Shown one piece after another: positions 25,137-33,986 of a stretch of DNA of 64,000 bases. The DNA is taken from NCBI RefSeq assembly GCF_003121405.1, contig NZ_QBUY01000005.1, forward strand, positions 62,001 through 126,000. The letters are read 5' to 3'. The stretch is from Paraburkholderia sp. C35 (GTDB lineage Bacteria; Pseudomonadota; Gammaproteobacteria; Burkholderiales; Burkholderiaceae). The position numbers and the translations under genes are program-made. The first letter of the stretch is position 1. Every line of letters begins with the position of its first letter. The notes under the pieces are model-generated. The model ran no database searches, was not told where the DNA came from, and worked only from the letters and a program-made list of their open reading frames with translations.

Positions 25137-25985
25137 TCAGCGTGCAACCGCGAGACGGCGGCCGTCGTGCGGACTGGTGACGATGTCCATCGGTATGCCG
25201 TAGATCGATTCGAGCACGCCCGGCTGCATCATCTGCTGCGGCGTCCCGGTAGTCAGCAGATGTCCGCTGTGCAGTGCGATGAGTTCATCGCAGAAGCGCG
25301 CGGCCAGATTGATGTCGTGCAGCACGATGACGACGCTCAGACGCTGCTCGTCAGCGAGCCTGCGCAGCAGCTTGAGCATGTCGATCTGATGAGCGATGTC
25401 GAGCGCGGAGGTCGGCTCGTCGAGTAACAGACAGGTGGCGCGCTGCGCCAGCAGCATCGCCAGCCAGACGCGTTGCCGTTCGCCACCCGACAGATGATCG
25501 ACCAGTTGCGTGGCAAAGCGCGTGGTATCCGTGAAGTTCAGCGCTGTGTCGATCATCGTGCGATCGTCGTCGCGCAGACGGCCGAGCGCACCGTGCCAGG
25601 GATAGCGCCCGAGCGCGACCAGTTCGCGCACGGTGAGGCCCGTCGCGGCGGGTGTCTGTTGCGGCAGATAGGCGACTTCACGCGCGAAGGCACGCGCGGG
25701 CCACTTCGCGAGATCGATGCCGCCAAAGCGCACCGCGCCGCGTGTGGCCGTTTGCTGATGCGCGAGCAGTTTGATCAGCGTGCTCTTGCCTGAACCGTTA
25801 TGGCCGATGAGCGCCGTGATGCATCCCGCCCGCAAGGTGAGCGACACAGGATGCAACAGCGTGCGGCCATCGACATCGAACGACGCGCCATCCAGGTCGA
25901 ACAAGGGCTGAATTTGAATGGCTCCATCTGCCGCCATGTGCGTTCCGGCCGTTGGTCGTGCATTGATAATGCGTGCGTTCTGCAT
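25137..25985 (-). CDS. FhuC-type siderophore ABC ATPase
   Basis: A 282-residue ATPase: Walker A GHNGSGKST, Q-loop AYLPQQT, signature LSGGERQRVWLA, Walker B CLLLDEPTSALDIAHQ and switch His in VIVLHDINLAA. GRYPWHG after the Q-loop is the FhuC/FepC wording. I prefer ATG 25985 because gaggga precedes it; an in-frame ATG at 26000, directly after the receptor stop, is also possible. It is co-transcribed with the receptor and the other importer genes. Confidence 0.9.
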   Translation of the reverse strand: MQNARIINARPTAGTHMAADGAIQIQPLFDLDGASFDVDGRTLLHPVSLTLRAGCITALIGHNGSGKSTLIKLLAHQQTATRGAVRFGGIDLAKWPARAFAREVAYLPQQTPAATGLTVRELVALGRYPWHGALGRLRDDDRTMIDTALNFTDTTRFATQLVDHLSGGERQRVWLAMLLAQRATCLLLDEPTSALDIAHQIDMLKLLRRLADEQRLSVVIVLHDINLAARFCDELIALHSGHLLTTGTPQQMMQPGVLESIYGIPMDIVTSPHDGRRLAVAR

Positions 25986-26000
25986 GTCGATCCCTCGCAT

Positions 26001-28184
26001 TTACCAGCGATACCGCGCCGTCGCGAGCACTTCGACTCCGTCGCCGTACGTGCACGCCGCCGCGCTGAAGCAGGTCGACACGTATCGCCGGTTGAACAGG
26101 TTCGTGCCGTTCACGGAGAACAGCCAGTGCGTACCCGTGTCGTAGTGAATCGCTGCATCGATGAGCGTCACGGACGGCACGCGGATCGAATTCGACTGGT
26201 CGTAGCTCGCGCCGAGATAGCGCACCCCGCCGCTGAATCCAAGGCCGCGTAACGTCCCACCATGCAGCGTGTAATCCAGCCACGCCGACGCAAGATTGCG
26301 CGGAATGCCCCACGGCGACTTGCCTTGCAGCGAGGTCGTGGCGCCGTCGATGGTGGTCGTCGTGTCGTTCGACTCGGTCGTGATGTTGCTCAGATACGTG
26401 TACGACGCCACGATGTTCAGGTTGTCGGTCAGGCTCGCATGGCCCTCCAGCTCGAAGCCGCGTGCGCGTACCTGGCCCGCCTGATCGCTGCAGCCGGGAT
26501 CCGCAAGATCCGAAGTCAGCACGTTGCGCTCGGTGAGATCGAATGCCGATGCGGTGATGAAGCTGTTGTAGCCGGGCGGCTGGTATTTGACGCCGACTTC
26601 GTACTGCCGCGCCGTGGTCGGCTTGGCCGCCGAGCCGTCGGCCAGCACGCCGGCCTGCGGATCGAACGATTTCGCAAAACTCGCGTAAGGCGCAAAGCCG
26701 TTGTCGAACAGATAGACGAGGCCCGCGCGCCACGTGAACGCGCGCTCGGACTGCGACGTGACCGATTGCGTGAGCGGATTGTTGTCATCGGCCGATGCCC
26801 AGTCTTCGCGGCCGCCAATCAGGAACCGCCAGTTGCCCCACGCGATCTGATCCTGCGCGTACACGCCGAACTGCTTCATGCGGATGTTGTCATCGGAGAA
26901 CGCTGCGGGCGTCGCAATCGGCTGGTAGACGGGTGCAAACGGATTCAGTTGCGGCGCGGCGCCGAGACCCACCGTCTCGCGATACAGCACGCGTTGATAG
27001 TCAAAGCCGGTCAGTACCGTGTGCGAGACCGGGCCCGTCGAAAATTTCGCTTGCGCCTGATTGTCGACGGTAAAGAACTTCGCGCTTTCGTCGTTGAAGA
27101 ACGAGTAGCGGTTGAGTTCCGTGTCCGAACCCGATGCAAAGCCGTTCGCGAATATGTTCGAGAAATCGTCGCGCACATAGGTGTAGCGCAGATTCTGGCG
27201 GAAGGTCCAGACAGGATTGAAACGATGCTCGAACTCGTAGCCAATCGACGCCTGCGTCTTCGAATGCGAATCGAAGTTCGGATCGCCGAGATTGGTGTGC
27301 GACGAGATCTTGCCGTTCGGTGTGTCGTACAGGCTGCCGAGCGCGGGCACGAAGTTGTAGTAGCCGACATCAGGGTCGCGCTGGTACTTCGCGAGCACGG
27401 TGAGCGTCGTGTCCTGATCGGGCTTCCACGTGATCGCGGGCGCGATGTAGACGTGCTTCTGCTTCGTGTCGTTGACCTGCGTGTCGACGTCGGTGGCGGA
27501 AGCCGTCAGGCGATACGACAACGTGCCGTCCGGTGTCAGCGCACCGCCCAGATCGAAGCCGCCTTCCACGCGATTGTGGCTGCCCGTCGTGAAGAACACT
27601 TCGTGGACGGGCGTCGTGGTCGGCTGTTTGCTGACGAGGTTCGCCACGCCGCCGGGATTGGCCTGTCCATACAGCACGGAAGAGGGGCCATGCAACACGT
27701 CGATGCGTTCGAGTCCGTACGGATCAAAGCTCGGAATCGCGTAACCGAAGCCGACATCGCTTGGCAGACGCGAGCCGTCGAGAAACTGTTCGAGGTAGAA
27801 GCCGCGGCTGAACAGGTACGGCGCGCCCGCAGCCGACCCGCCGCGAATCTCGGACACCACACCTGCCGTGTAGCGCAACGCTTCGGGCACGCTCTGGACG
27901 TTCTGGTCGGTCATCTGGGCACGTGTGACGACCGACACCGATTGCGGTGTCTCGATCAGCGGCGTGTCCGTTTTAGTGGCCGTCGTTGCCGTAACCGGCA
28001 CATAACCGTCAGCGGCGCCGACGGCGGGATTATCCCGCTGCGCGCTTACCTTGACGTCGGGCAACTGCGCTCCGTTGCTGGAAGCGGGCGTGTCCGTCGA
28101 CTGCGCGTAGACCGCGGAAGTCCCGCCCAGCAGGCAAAGCAGCATTGTGAAGGCAGTCGAATTGCGCACCCCTGCGCTCATCAT
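26001..28184 (-). CDS. TonB-dependent hydroxamate-siderophore receptor (FhuA/OrbA-like)
   Basis: A 727-residue outer-membrane receptor. The signal peptide ends near AVYA; a TonB-box/plug region follows with PLIETPQSVSVVTRAQM, VLHGPSSVLYGQANPGGV and the signature LVSKQPTT. The barrel ends in the insertion signal ARYRW. GVRYLGASYDQSNSIRVPS near the C-terminus is typical of the FhuA branch, which takes ferrichrome-type hydroxamates. Ribosome site ggagaga precedes ATG 28184. It is the first gene of the uptake operon; a Fur-like site at 28205-28223 lies just upstream. Confidence 0.9.
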   Translation of the reverse strand: MMSAGVRNSTAFTMLLCLLGGTSAVYAQSTDTPASSNGAQLPDVKVSAQRDNPAVGAADGYVPVTATTATKTDTPLIETPQSVSVVTRAQMTDQNVQSVPEALRYTAGVVSEIRGGSAAGAPYLFSRGFYLEQFLDGSRLPSDVGFGYAIPSFDPYGLERIDVLHGPSSVLYGQANPGGVANLVSKQPTTTPVHEVFFTTGSHNRVEGGFDLGGALTPDGTLSYRLTASATDVDTQVNDTKQKHVYIAPAITWKPDQDTTLTVLAKYQRDPDVGYYNFVPALGSLYDTPNGKISSHTNLGDPNFDSHSKTQASIGYEFEHRFNPVWTFRQNLRYTYVRDDFSNIFANGFASGSDTELNRYSFFNDESAKFFTVDNQAQAKFSTGPVSHTVLTGFDYQRVLYRETVGLGAAPQLNPFAPVYQPIATPAAFSDDNIRMKQFGVYAQDQIAWGNWRFLIGGREDWASADDNNPLTQSVTSQSERAFTWRAGLVYLFDNGFAPYASFAKSFDPQAGVLADGSAAKPTTARQYEVGVKYQPPGYNSFITASAFDLTERNVLTSDLADPGCSDQAGQVRARGFELEGHASLTDNLNIVASYTYLSNITTESNDTTTTIDGATTSLQGKSPWGIPRNLASAWLDYTLHGGTLRGLGFSGGVRYLGASYDQSNSIRVPSVTLIDAAIHYDTGTHWLFSVNGTNLFNRRYVSTCFSAAACTYGDGVEVLATARYRW

Positions 28185-28204
28185 GGTCTCTCCGTCGCGT
28201 AAAT

Positions 28205-28223
28205 GTAAATGAGAATGATTGAC
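28205..28223 (-). promoter_or_regulatory. Fur-box-like site before the FhuA-like receptor
   Basis: The 19-base sequence matches the classical Fur consensus (GATAATGATAATCATTATC) at 13 positions. It lies 20 bases upstream of the receptor start codon and about 210 bases before the divergent AraC gene. Iron repression of the operon is the expected effect. Confidence 0.65.
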
Positions 28224-28433
28224 AGTAAAAGCGTAAAAAATATCGAGCCGTTCTTGTGCGACGGCTATGGGACGAAAACCGGGGTGGGGACAACAAGGTA
28301 AGTGACTGCTGAATGCGTCACTGCCGCTAATATAATCGGTGGATAACGAATCTGTCCGGACAACCTAGGCGTCAATTGGGTCATAAACGTCCGGATTGAT
28401 GACGGACTATACCAATCAGGATCTGAAAGAGAC

Positions 28434-29225
28434 ATGAATCGACCCAATGTGCAAACCTTCGGCGCGGCGCGCGCATCGGCCGTGCTGATCGCGCAGTCGA
28501 TCGATTACGCGGACGGCAGCCACGAGATAGCGCATGTTCATCACCGCGCGCAACTCGTGTACGCGACGGGCGGCATCGTGCGTGTCGTGACGCCGTTCGG
28601 CCTGTGGATGCTCACGCCCGGACAATCGCTGCTGATCGGGTCTGCCGTCGAGCATGCGTTGCACATGGTGGGCGAGGTGTCGATGCGTACGCTCTATATC
28701 CAGCCCGAAGCGCTGCCTGAACTGGCATACGAGTGTCGGGCGCTGAAAGTGGAGGCGCTGTTACATGCATCGATACTCGGCATGTTCGATCCCGTTCTCG
28801 ACGACCCGGAAGACACGCGTGGAACATTGCTTGTGCCGCTGATCTTGCGATTGATCCGGCATGCGTTTGCGCAAGCATCCGAAAGTCAGTTGCCGTTGCC
28901 CGCGAACGCACGTCTGCGGCGCGTGTGCGAAAGTCTGATCGCCGAGCCGCGGAACAACGAATCGCTCGAATACTGGGCGGAACAGGTCGGCGCAAGCGGG
29001 AGAACCGTCGCGCGATTGTTTCGCCAGGAAACGGGGATGACATTTGGTCAGTGGCGCGAGCAATTGCGCGTGACGGATGCGATGTCGCGGCTTGCTGTGG
29101 GCGCTGACGTGACTGCTATTGCGGATGAGCTTGGTTATACGGATGCACGTACTTTTGGAGCGATGTTTCGTCGGGTAACGGGGATGACGCCGCAGCAGTT
29201 CAGGTTGTCGGTTGCGCGGGAGTGA
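28434..29225 (+). CDS. AraC-family regulator of the siderophore uptake operon
   Basis: A 263-residue regulator with an N-terminal cupin-like sensor (HEIAHVHHRAQLVYATGG) and two C-terminal HTH motifs (LEYWAEQVGASGRTVARLF and VTAIADELGYTDARTFGAMF). The sensor looks like the AraC_N/RmlC type of small-molecule sensors. The gene lies opposite the FhuA-like receptor across 249 bases. By analogy with PchR/AlcR-type activators it may report the incoming ferric siderophore, but the sensor domain differs and this is inference. Confidence 0.85.
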   Translation: MNRPNVQTFGAARASAVLIAQSIDYADGSHEIAHVHHRAQLVYATGGIVRVVTPFGLWMLTPGQSLLIGSAVEHALHMVGEVSMRTLYIQPEALPELAYECRALKVEALLHASILGMFDPVLDDPEDTRGTLLVPLILRLIRHAFAQASESQLPLPANARLRRVCESLIAEPRNNESLEYWAEQVGASGRTVARLFRQETGMTFGQWREQLRVTDAMSRLAVGADVTAIADELGYTDARTFGAMFRRVTGMTPQQFRLSVARE

Positions 29226-29398
29226 CGTAGCTGCTGGCTGTGACTTGAACAGTGGCCGGCCACGCAACTGGTTGATCAGCAATCGACACGGCGCCACGTT
29301 GCTCGTCGTGCGGCTGGCGCCGACCCTGCGCAACCTCGGTCCCACCATTCTCGGTGCAGAGTCTCGCCAAGGAGTTCGCCAGATCAGCTTACACGCGC

Positions 29399-29770
29399 TT
29401 ATCGGGCGAGATAGAAATCTAAAGGGATAAGCTCAACGGCCCATCCGCCTGCTTCGCCGAGCGTAGCCGCCGGGTGCATCGAGGCGATGCGCAACGCCTC
29501 ATCACTGCTGTCTGCCTCGATGACGAACAGGCCACCTACGACTTCCTTCGACTCCGTGTAGGGTCCGTCGGTGACATGTGTCTTGCCGCCGCGCGGGTGC
29601 AGCGTCCTCCAGTTTTCCAGATCGCCAAGTGACGCGGAAATCAGAACCTTGCCGGTAGCCTGCATCTGCTGGTCCAAAGCGGGGCATTGGCTCCTCAATT
29701 CCTTGACGTCGTCTGGCGACATTGCGGCGAGTTTTTCCGGGGTGAAGTAAGCCAGGCCGAGATATTTCAT
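29399..29770 (-). CDS. YCII-related (DGPF-motif) protein
   Basis: A 123-residue YCII-family protein carrying DGPYTESKEVVGGLFVIEA, the family's characteristic motif (often DGPFAETKE), preceded by LDQQMQATGKVLISASLG. The start ATG 29770 follows aggagcga; a longer frame upstream has no ribosome site. Relatives often sit beside an ECF sigma factor gene; none is here. The function is unknown; it may be a small detoxifying or ligand-binding protein. Confidence 0.8.
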   Translation of the reverse strand: MKYLGLAYFTPEKLAAMSPDDVKELRSQCPALDQQMQATGKVLISASLGDLENWRTLHPRGGKTHVTDGPYTESKEVVGGLFVIEADSSDEALRIASMHPAATLGEAGGWAVELIPLDFYLAR

Positions 29771-30305
29771 ATTCGCTCCTTTAGGTGGGGATACACGGAC
29801 GACGAAGCTGATGATCGAAAATCGACAGGTCTTCTGGGAGATTTTGCGGTGAATTTCGGCTAACTGTCCGTTTAGGAATCGTGGATTCCGTAACCGCAAT
29901 CCTGTCGAACATCTATGCACCGGCTAACGCCTCGGCAACCTTGGATTTCTGAAGCCGATTCTGGCGCAAACGCGCGATCAACCTGAAGTCGAGACTGCGC
30001 TTCTCGATCGGAAGTCTTGACGTTCATTCGGGAAATGCTCCGGTGTTTCAACCGCTGAACGCACGATCGAAAACCACGAGCGCAGCTGTGTACAGCGCAT
30101 TGTTCTAACGCGCACTTTCCCGTGACACGCCCCGCGCCCGAAGTAAGGGAATTAAATACATGTTTACACATTCGTAAAGAAATATTACACTTCGCTTCGC
30201 TCTAGTAAATGCGACTCGTTTGCATTTGCGAGTCTGCGCCGCGATCCGGTGCAGTCGCTTTGCGCCTGTACTTCTGGCGCCACATCCACTTCGTTCCGAT
30301 CCTCT
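29771..30305. other. 535-base intergenic region before the Fiu-like receptor
   Basis: No convincing gene on either strand. The part from 30140 to 30230 is AT-richer than its surroundings and holds the Fur-like site and presumably the receptor promoter. The remainder (29771-30130) shows nothing I can name. Confidence 0.5.
30207..30227 (+). promoter_or_regulatory. Fur-like inverted repeat AAATGC-N9-GCATTT
   Basis: The 21-base repeat has the AAATG...CATTT outer arms seen in proteobacterial Fur boxes, and overlaps a second small inverted repeat (GACTCG/CGAGTC, 30213-30234). It lies 78 bases before the Fiu-like receptor start. Confidence 0.45.
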
Positions 30306-32525
30306 ATGTCCGCTCTGTTCAAGACGCGGGCGCGTCTGCTCGCGTCCGTCGGTGCCGTCTATTGCGCCAGCTTTCTAGCCTCTTCGCCGTCATTCGCACA
30401 AACGAATTCAACGGAAAAAGCGTCCACAGGCGATGGCGCTACGCTTCCCGCCGTGACCGTCGAGGCAAGTTCGCCGTCTGACATGCAGACGAAGACTGCG
30501 CCCTCGTACAAGTTCACCGCGCCGTTACTCGACACACCGCGCTCGATCACGGTGATTCCCGAAGAACTGATCAAGCAGACCAACGCGACGACATTTGCCG
30601 ACGCGCTGAAGACGGTCCCCGGCATCACGTTCCTGGGCGGAGACGCGGCCGCGAATCCGTCGGCGGATCGCCCCGTGATCCGCGGCTTTGAATCGCGCAA
30701 TTCGATCTTCGTCGATGGCATGCGCGATTCGGGCGTGCAAAACCGCGAAACGTTCGACGTCGAGAGCATCACCGTGGTGAAGGGTCCGGACTCGGTCTAT
30801 GCGGGGCGGGGCGCTGTCGGTGGCAGCATCGACATCGAAACGAAAATGCCGAAGTACGAGGACTTCATTAACGGCAGCGTCGGCGTGGGCACCGACAGCT
30901 ACAAGCGCATCACACTGGACGCAAATCGCAAGCTGGGCGACAACGCCGCCGTGCGCCTGAACGTGATGGGACATGACTCGGATCAGGCAGGACGTACCGA
31001 TATTTACAGCAAGCGATGGGGCGTAGCGCCGTCGGTCGCCTTCGGACTGAACAGCCCGACGACCGTCACGCTGAGCTACTACCACCTGAACACGTACGAC
31101 ATGCCGGATTTCAGCGTGCCATTCCGTTCGACGGGCGGCACGCCGATCAGCAGCAACCGTGGTCAGTTTTATGGCCTGAACACGCGCGATTACCGCTATG
31201 CGCAGACCGACACGGGCGAGATCCGTGTCGAGCATCGCTTCAACGATAACCTCAAGCTGAAGAACACCACGATGTTCGGGCGTTCGACGCTCGACTACAT
31301 CGCGACCAATCCGCAGTTGCTGAATGCCACGTCGAATATCCTCAGCCTGCAGGCGAAGAGCGGCAAGTATGCGACCAACAGCATCGCCAACCAGACCGAA
31401 CTGACGGGCAAGGCGACGTTGTTCGGCATGCAGCACACAATGACGGGCGGCGTCGAATTCAGCCACGAAAAGAGCCTGTACGAAGGCTATCTCGTCACCG
31501 ACAGTGCGGGCAATAACATCCGGTCGGGTGGTCCATGTACGGTCACATTCAACTGCGCGCCGGTGAACAACTGGAACCCCGACAACCCATGGACAGGGCA
31601 CGCTTTCCTGAACGGCGACAAGAGCTTTCCGGGACCTGCCACACATACGCAGACCAACGTCGCATCGGCGTATCTGTTCGACAGCGTGAAGATTACCGAT
31701 CAGTGGCTTTTCAACGCCGGTGTGCGTTTCGATCGGTTCGACGTGACGGCGACGCAGGCAGGTGTACCCGATCTCTCCAATGATTCGAACCTGTTCAGCT
31801 ATCAGGTCGGTCTCGTCTATAAACCGATTCGCTCCGTGAGTCTTTATACGTCGTACGGCACGTCGGCGAATCCGCCTGGTGCGAACTCGGGACTTGGCGG
31901 CGGCACTGACCAGATCACTACGACGAATCAGGATCTCTCTCCCGAACGTAGTCGCAATATCGAAGTCGGTGTGAAGTGGGACGCGATGGACCGCCTGTCG
32001 CTGAATGCCGCGTTGTTCCAGACAGACAAAACGAATGCACGCGTTAGCGATGGGCTCGGCGGTACGGTGAACGCAGGCCATCAGCGTGTGCGCGGTGTCG
32101 AAGTCGGCGCAGCGGGAAATCTGACGGGAAGCTGGAGCGTCTTCGGCGGCTACTCATATCTCGACGCGATTACGGTCGATGCCGGCGCAGCGAATGCATC
32201 AGCATCGGGGCTGCCGATGGTGATGGTGCCCAAGCACAACTTCACGCTGTGGACCTACTACAACGTGACGCCGAAGTTCTCCATCGGCGGTGGTGCGACG
32301 GTCGCGAGCAAGACGTATGCATCGGTGTCATCGACGGTACGCAAGTGGACGCCGGGCTATGCGCGATTCGACGCGGTGGCAGCCTATCACGTGACCAAGT
32401 CTATTGACCTGCAACTGAACGTCAACAACATCTTTGATCGCGAGTATTACTCGACGGCTTATCCGATCTACGCGACGTGGGCGCCGGGTCGCTCCGCGAT
32501 GTTGACGCTCAATTTCTATCAGTAA
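30306..32525 (+). CDS. TonB-dependent catecholate siderophore receptor (Fiu-like)
   Basis: A 739-residue receptor. The signal peptide ends at SPSFA; the plug contains TVEAS, LLDTPRSITVIPEELIKQ, RGFESRNSIFVDGMRDSG and VVKGPDSVYAGRGAVGGSI, wording typical of the Fiu/CirA-like catecholate branch. The barrel ends in LNFYQ. ATG 30306 is chosen because the signal peptide starts there; its ribosome site is weak. It is monocistronic. It would admit ferric mono- and bis-catecholates, complementing the hydroxamate system encoded just upstream. Confidence 0.9.
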   Translation: MSALFKTRARLLASVGAVYCASFLASSPSFAQTNSTEKASTGDGATLPAVTVEASSPSDMQTKTAPSYKFTAPLLDTPRSITVIPEELIKQTNATTFADALKTVPGITFLGGDAAANPSADRPVIRGFESRNSIFVDGMRDSGVQNRETFDVESITVVKGPDSVYAGRGAVGGSIDIETKMPKYEDFINGSVGVGTDSYKRITLDANRKLGDNAAVRLNVMGHDSDQAGRTDIYSKRWGVAPSVAFGLNSPTTVTLSYYHLNTYDMPDFSVPFRSTGGTPISSNRGQFYGLNTRDYRYAQTDTGEIRVEHRFNDNLKLKNTTMFGRSTLDYIATNPQLLNATSNILSLQAKSGKYATNSIANQTELTGKATLFGMQHTMTGGVEFSHEKSLYEGYLVTDSAGNNIRSGGPCTVTFNCAPVNNWNPDNPWTGHAFLNGDKSFPGPATHTQTNVASAYLFDSVKITDQWLFNAGVRFDRFDVTATQAGVPDLSNDSNLFSYQVGLVYKPIRSVSLYTSYGTSANPPGANSGLGGGTDQITTTNQDLSPERSRNIEVGVKWDAMDRLSLNAALFQTDKTNARVSDGLGGTVNAGHQRVRGVEVGAAGNLTGSWSVFGGYSYLDAITVDAGAANASASGLPMVMVPKHNFTLWTYYNVTPKFSIGGGATVASKTYASVSSTVRKWTPGYARFDAVAAYHVTKSIDLQLNVNNIFDREYYSTAYPIYATWAPGRSAMLTLNFYQ

Positions 32526-32891
32526 AGCCGTCGTGCTGAAATGGTGTGACGTCGCAGTTGCTTATTTGTAGCCGATAAAAAGTGGGCCCGGCTTGATAGC
32601 CGGGCCCTGTAAAGGCGGTCGTGGCGAGCGATCTGAAGTATTCGAAACCTTCGATGCCCGCGATTTAACCACCTGCGTGGATGGTCTACCGAAGTAGTAA
32701 AGGCGATGTTAGTGGTCATAGGCTTAGGAAACGATTAAGCGTCTGGCGCGATGCCATTTCGCGGTGGCATGTCATCTGCCGCGCCCTTCAGGTTGCCTTT
32801 GCTGACCGCTGCTTCATCAGTAGTCGAAGAAGTACTGGCAACAGCAGCAGTACCAGCGGGAGCCGGCGTCGAGGTTGCGGATTTTCAATCG
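32526..32891. other. 366-base convergent spacer
   Basis: Apart from the hairpin at 32584-32607, I see nothing I can support here. Short open frames on both strands look random. Confidence 0.5.
32584..32607. terminator. Strong GC hairpin, terminator mainly for minus-strand transcripts
   Basis: GGGCCCGGC (32584-32592) pairs perfectly with GCCGGGCCC (32599-32607) around TTGATA. On the minus strand the stem is followed by ACTTTTTATC, so it best serves the sulfatase operon that reads toward it. It also closes the receptor transcript 59 bases after its stop. Confidence 0.7.
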
Positions 32892-33986
32892 TTAGTCACG
32901 TCCGCTGCGTGGTGAAGCTCCCTGCTTAGCCTGTTCCGACGATATTCTCAGCACCGTCCTGAAGCCGATGTGTACCGTACCGAGGGTCGGATCTTGGGGC
33001 TGCCGGGAGGATGGCCGGTAGCGCACGCAGAAGTTCGGCGCGCACAGGAACGAGCCGCCCTTGATGACGCGAGCCGGGTGACGTTCGTCATCGAATGGTG
33101 CCGACACTCTGACGACAAGCGGGTTCTGAGCTTCCTCGGCAGGATGCCGATCGGCGTAGACATCTTTCGTCCACTGCCACACGTTGCCGACGGGATCGAG
33201 CATCCCATAACCATTCGCGGGATAACAACCGACAGGCGCACTGTCCTTCTGGCCGTCGCTCGCTTCGTTATGGGCCGGAAAGTCGCCCTGCCATGTGTTG
33301 GCCATGTATTTGCCGTCGACCTTGAACGTGTTGCCCCACGGGTACGTCTCGCTTTCCCTGCCGCCGCGCGCCGCGTATTCATACTCGGCTTCGGTCGGCA
33401 GGTCGCGGCCCAGCCATTTGGCATACGCCAGCGCATCGCGATACGTTACCTGCACGACGGGATGATTCGCCTTGCCGGCAATGCTGCTCCCTGGTCCATA
33501 CGGATGCCGCCAGTTTGCGCCCGGCTGAAAGCGCCACCATCGGTACGACTCCTCGAACTGTTCGGCGCCGTTCGGCCATACGAACACGACCGACCCCGGT
33601 CGTAGCTGCGCCGCCGGCACACCAGGAAAATCGGCGGGATCGCGCTGGCGCTCGGCTTCGGTGACGTAGCCGGTCGCCTGAACGAACATGGCGAACTGCG
33701 CGTTCGTCACCTCGTGCACGTCGATCAGGAAGCCGTCCAGCTTCACCGGCTGCACGTTGCGCTCTTCCGGATAGCCTTCGGTCGAGCCCATCCGGAAGCG
33801 GCCCGCTGGGATCGCGATCATGCCTGCCCGATTCGGAATATTGCCGCGCATCGCGCCGAAGCCATCGGGCACGCCGCGATACGCTTCACACAACGGTTTG
33901 TCTGCCGATGCGAAGGCCGACGCGCACGCCGTCGCGAGCCACACGGCAGCGAGCACGCAGCGCTTACTGATTCGTATCGAGTTCAT
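32892..33986 (-). CDS. Formylglycine-generating enzyme (SUMF1-like) with signal peptide
   Basis: A 364-residue FGE-sulfatase family protein. The N-terminus (SIRISKRCVLAAVWLATACASAFA) is a Sec signal peptide. The FGE domain includes AGRFRMGSTEGYPEERNV, HEVTNAQFAMFV, LPTEAEYEYAARGG, YGMLDPVGNVWQWTKDVY and the active-site pair CAPNFC before RYRPSSRQ; the two cysteines have the same C-x4-C spacing as Cys336/Cys341 of human FGE. It overlaps the sulfatase gene by 23 bases. Its job should be oxidation of the sulfatase cysteine to formylglycine. An exported copy is unusual in bacteria. Confidence 0.87.
   Translation of the reverse strand: MNSIRISKRCVLAAVWLATACASAFASADKPLCEAYRGVPDGFGAMRGNIPNRAGMIAIPAGRFRMGSTEGYPEERNVQPVKLDGFLIDVHEVTNAQFAMFVQATGYVTEAERQRDPADFPGVPAAQLRPGSVVFVWPNGAEQFEESYRWWRFQPGANWRHPYGPGSSIAGKANHPVVQVTYRDALAYAKWLGRDLPTEAEYEYAARGGRESETYPWGNTFKVDGKYMANTWQGDFPAHNEASDGQKDSAPVGCYPANGYGMLDPVGNVWQWTKDVYADRHPAEEAQNPLVVRVSAPFDDERHPARVIKGGSFLCAPNFCVRYRPSSRQPQDPTLGTVHIGFRTVLRISSEQAKQGASPRSGRD

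Noticed and set aside
26262..28202. 646-codon open frame on the plus strand opposite the FhuA-like receptor
   Set aside because: Arg-rich shadow translation without motifs; the receptor on the other strand is certain.
29212..29430. Short plus-strand frame after the AraC gene, suspected insertion-sequence scrap
   Set aside because: No transposase motif or terminal repeats could be identified.
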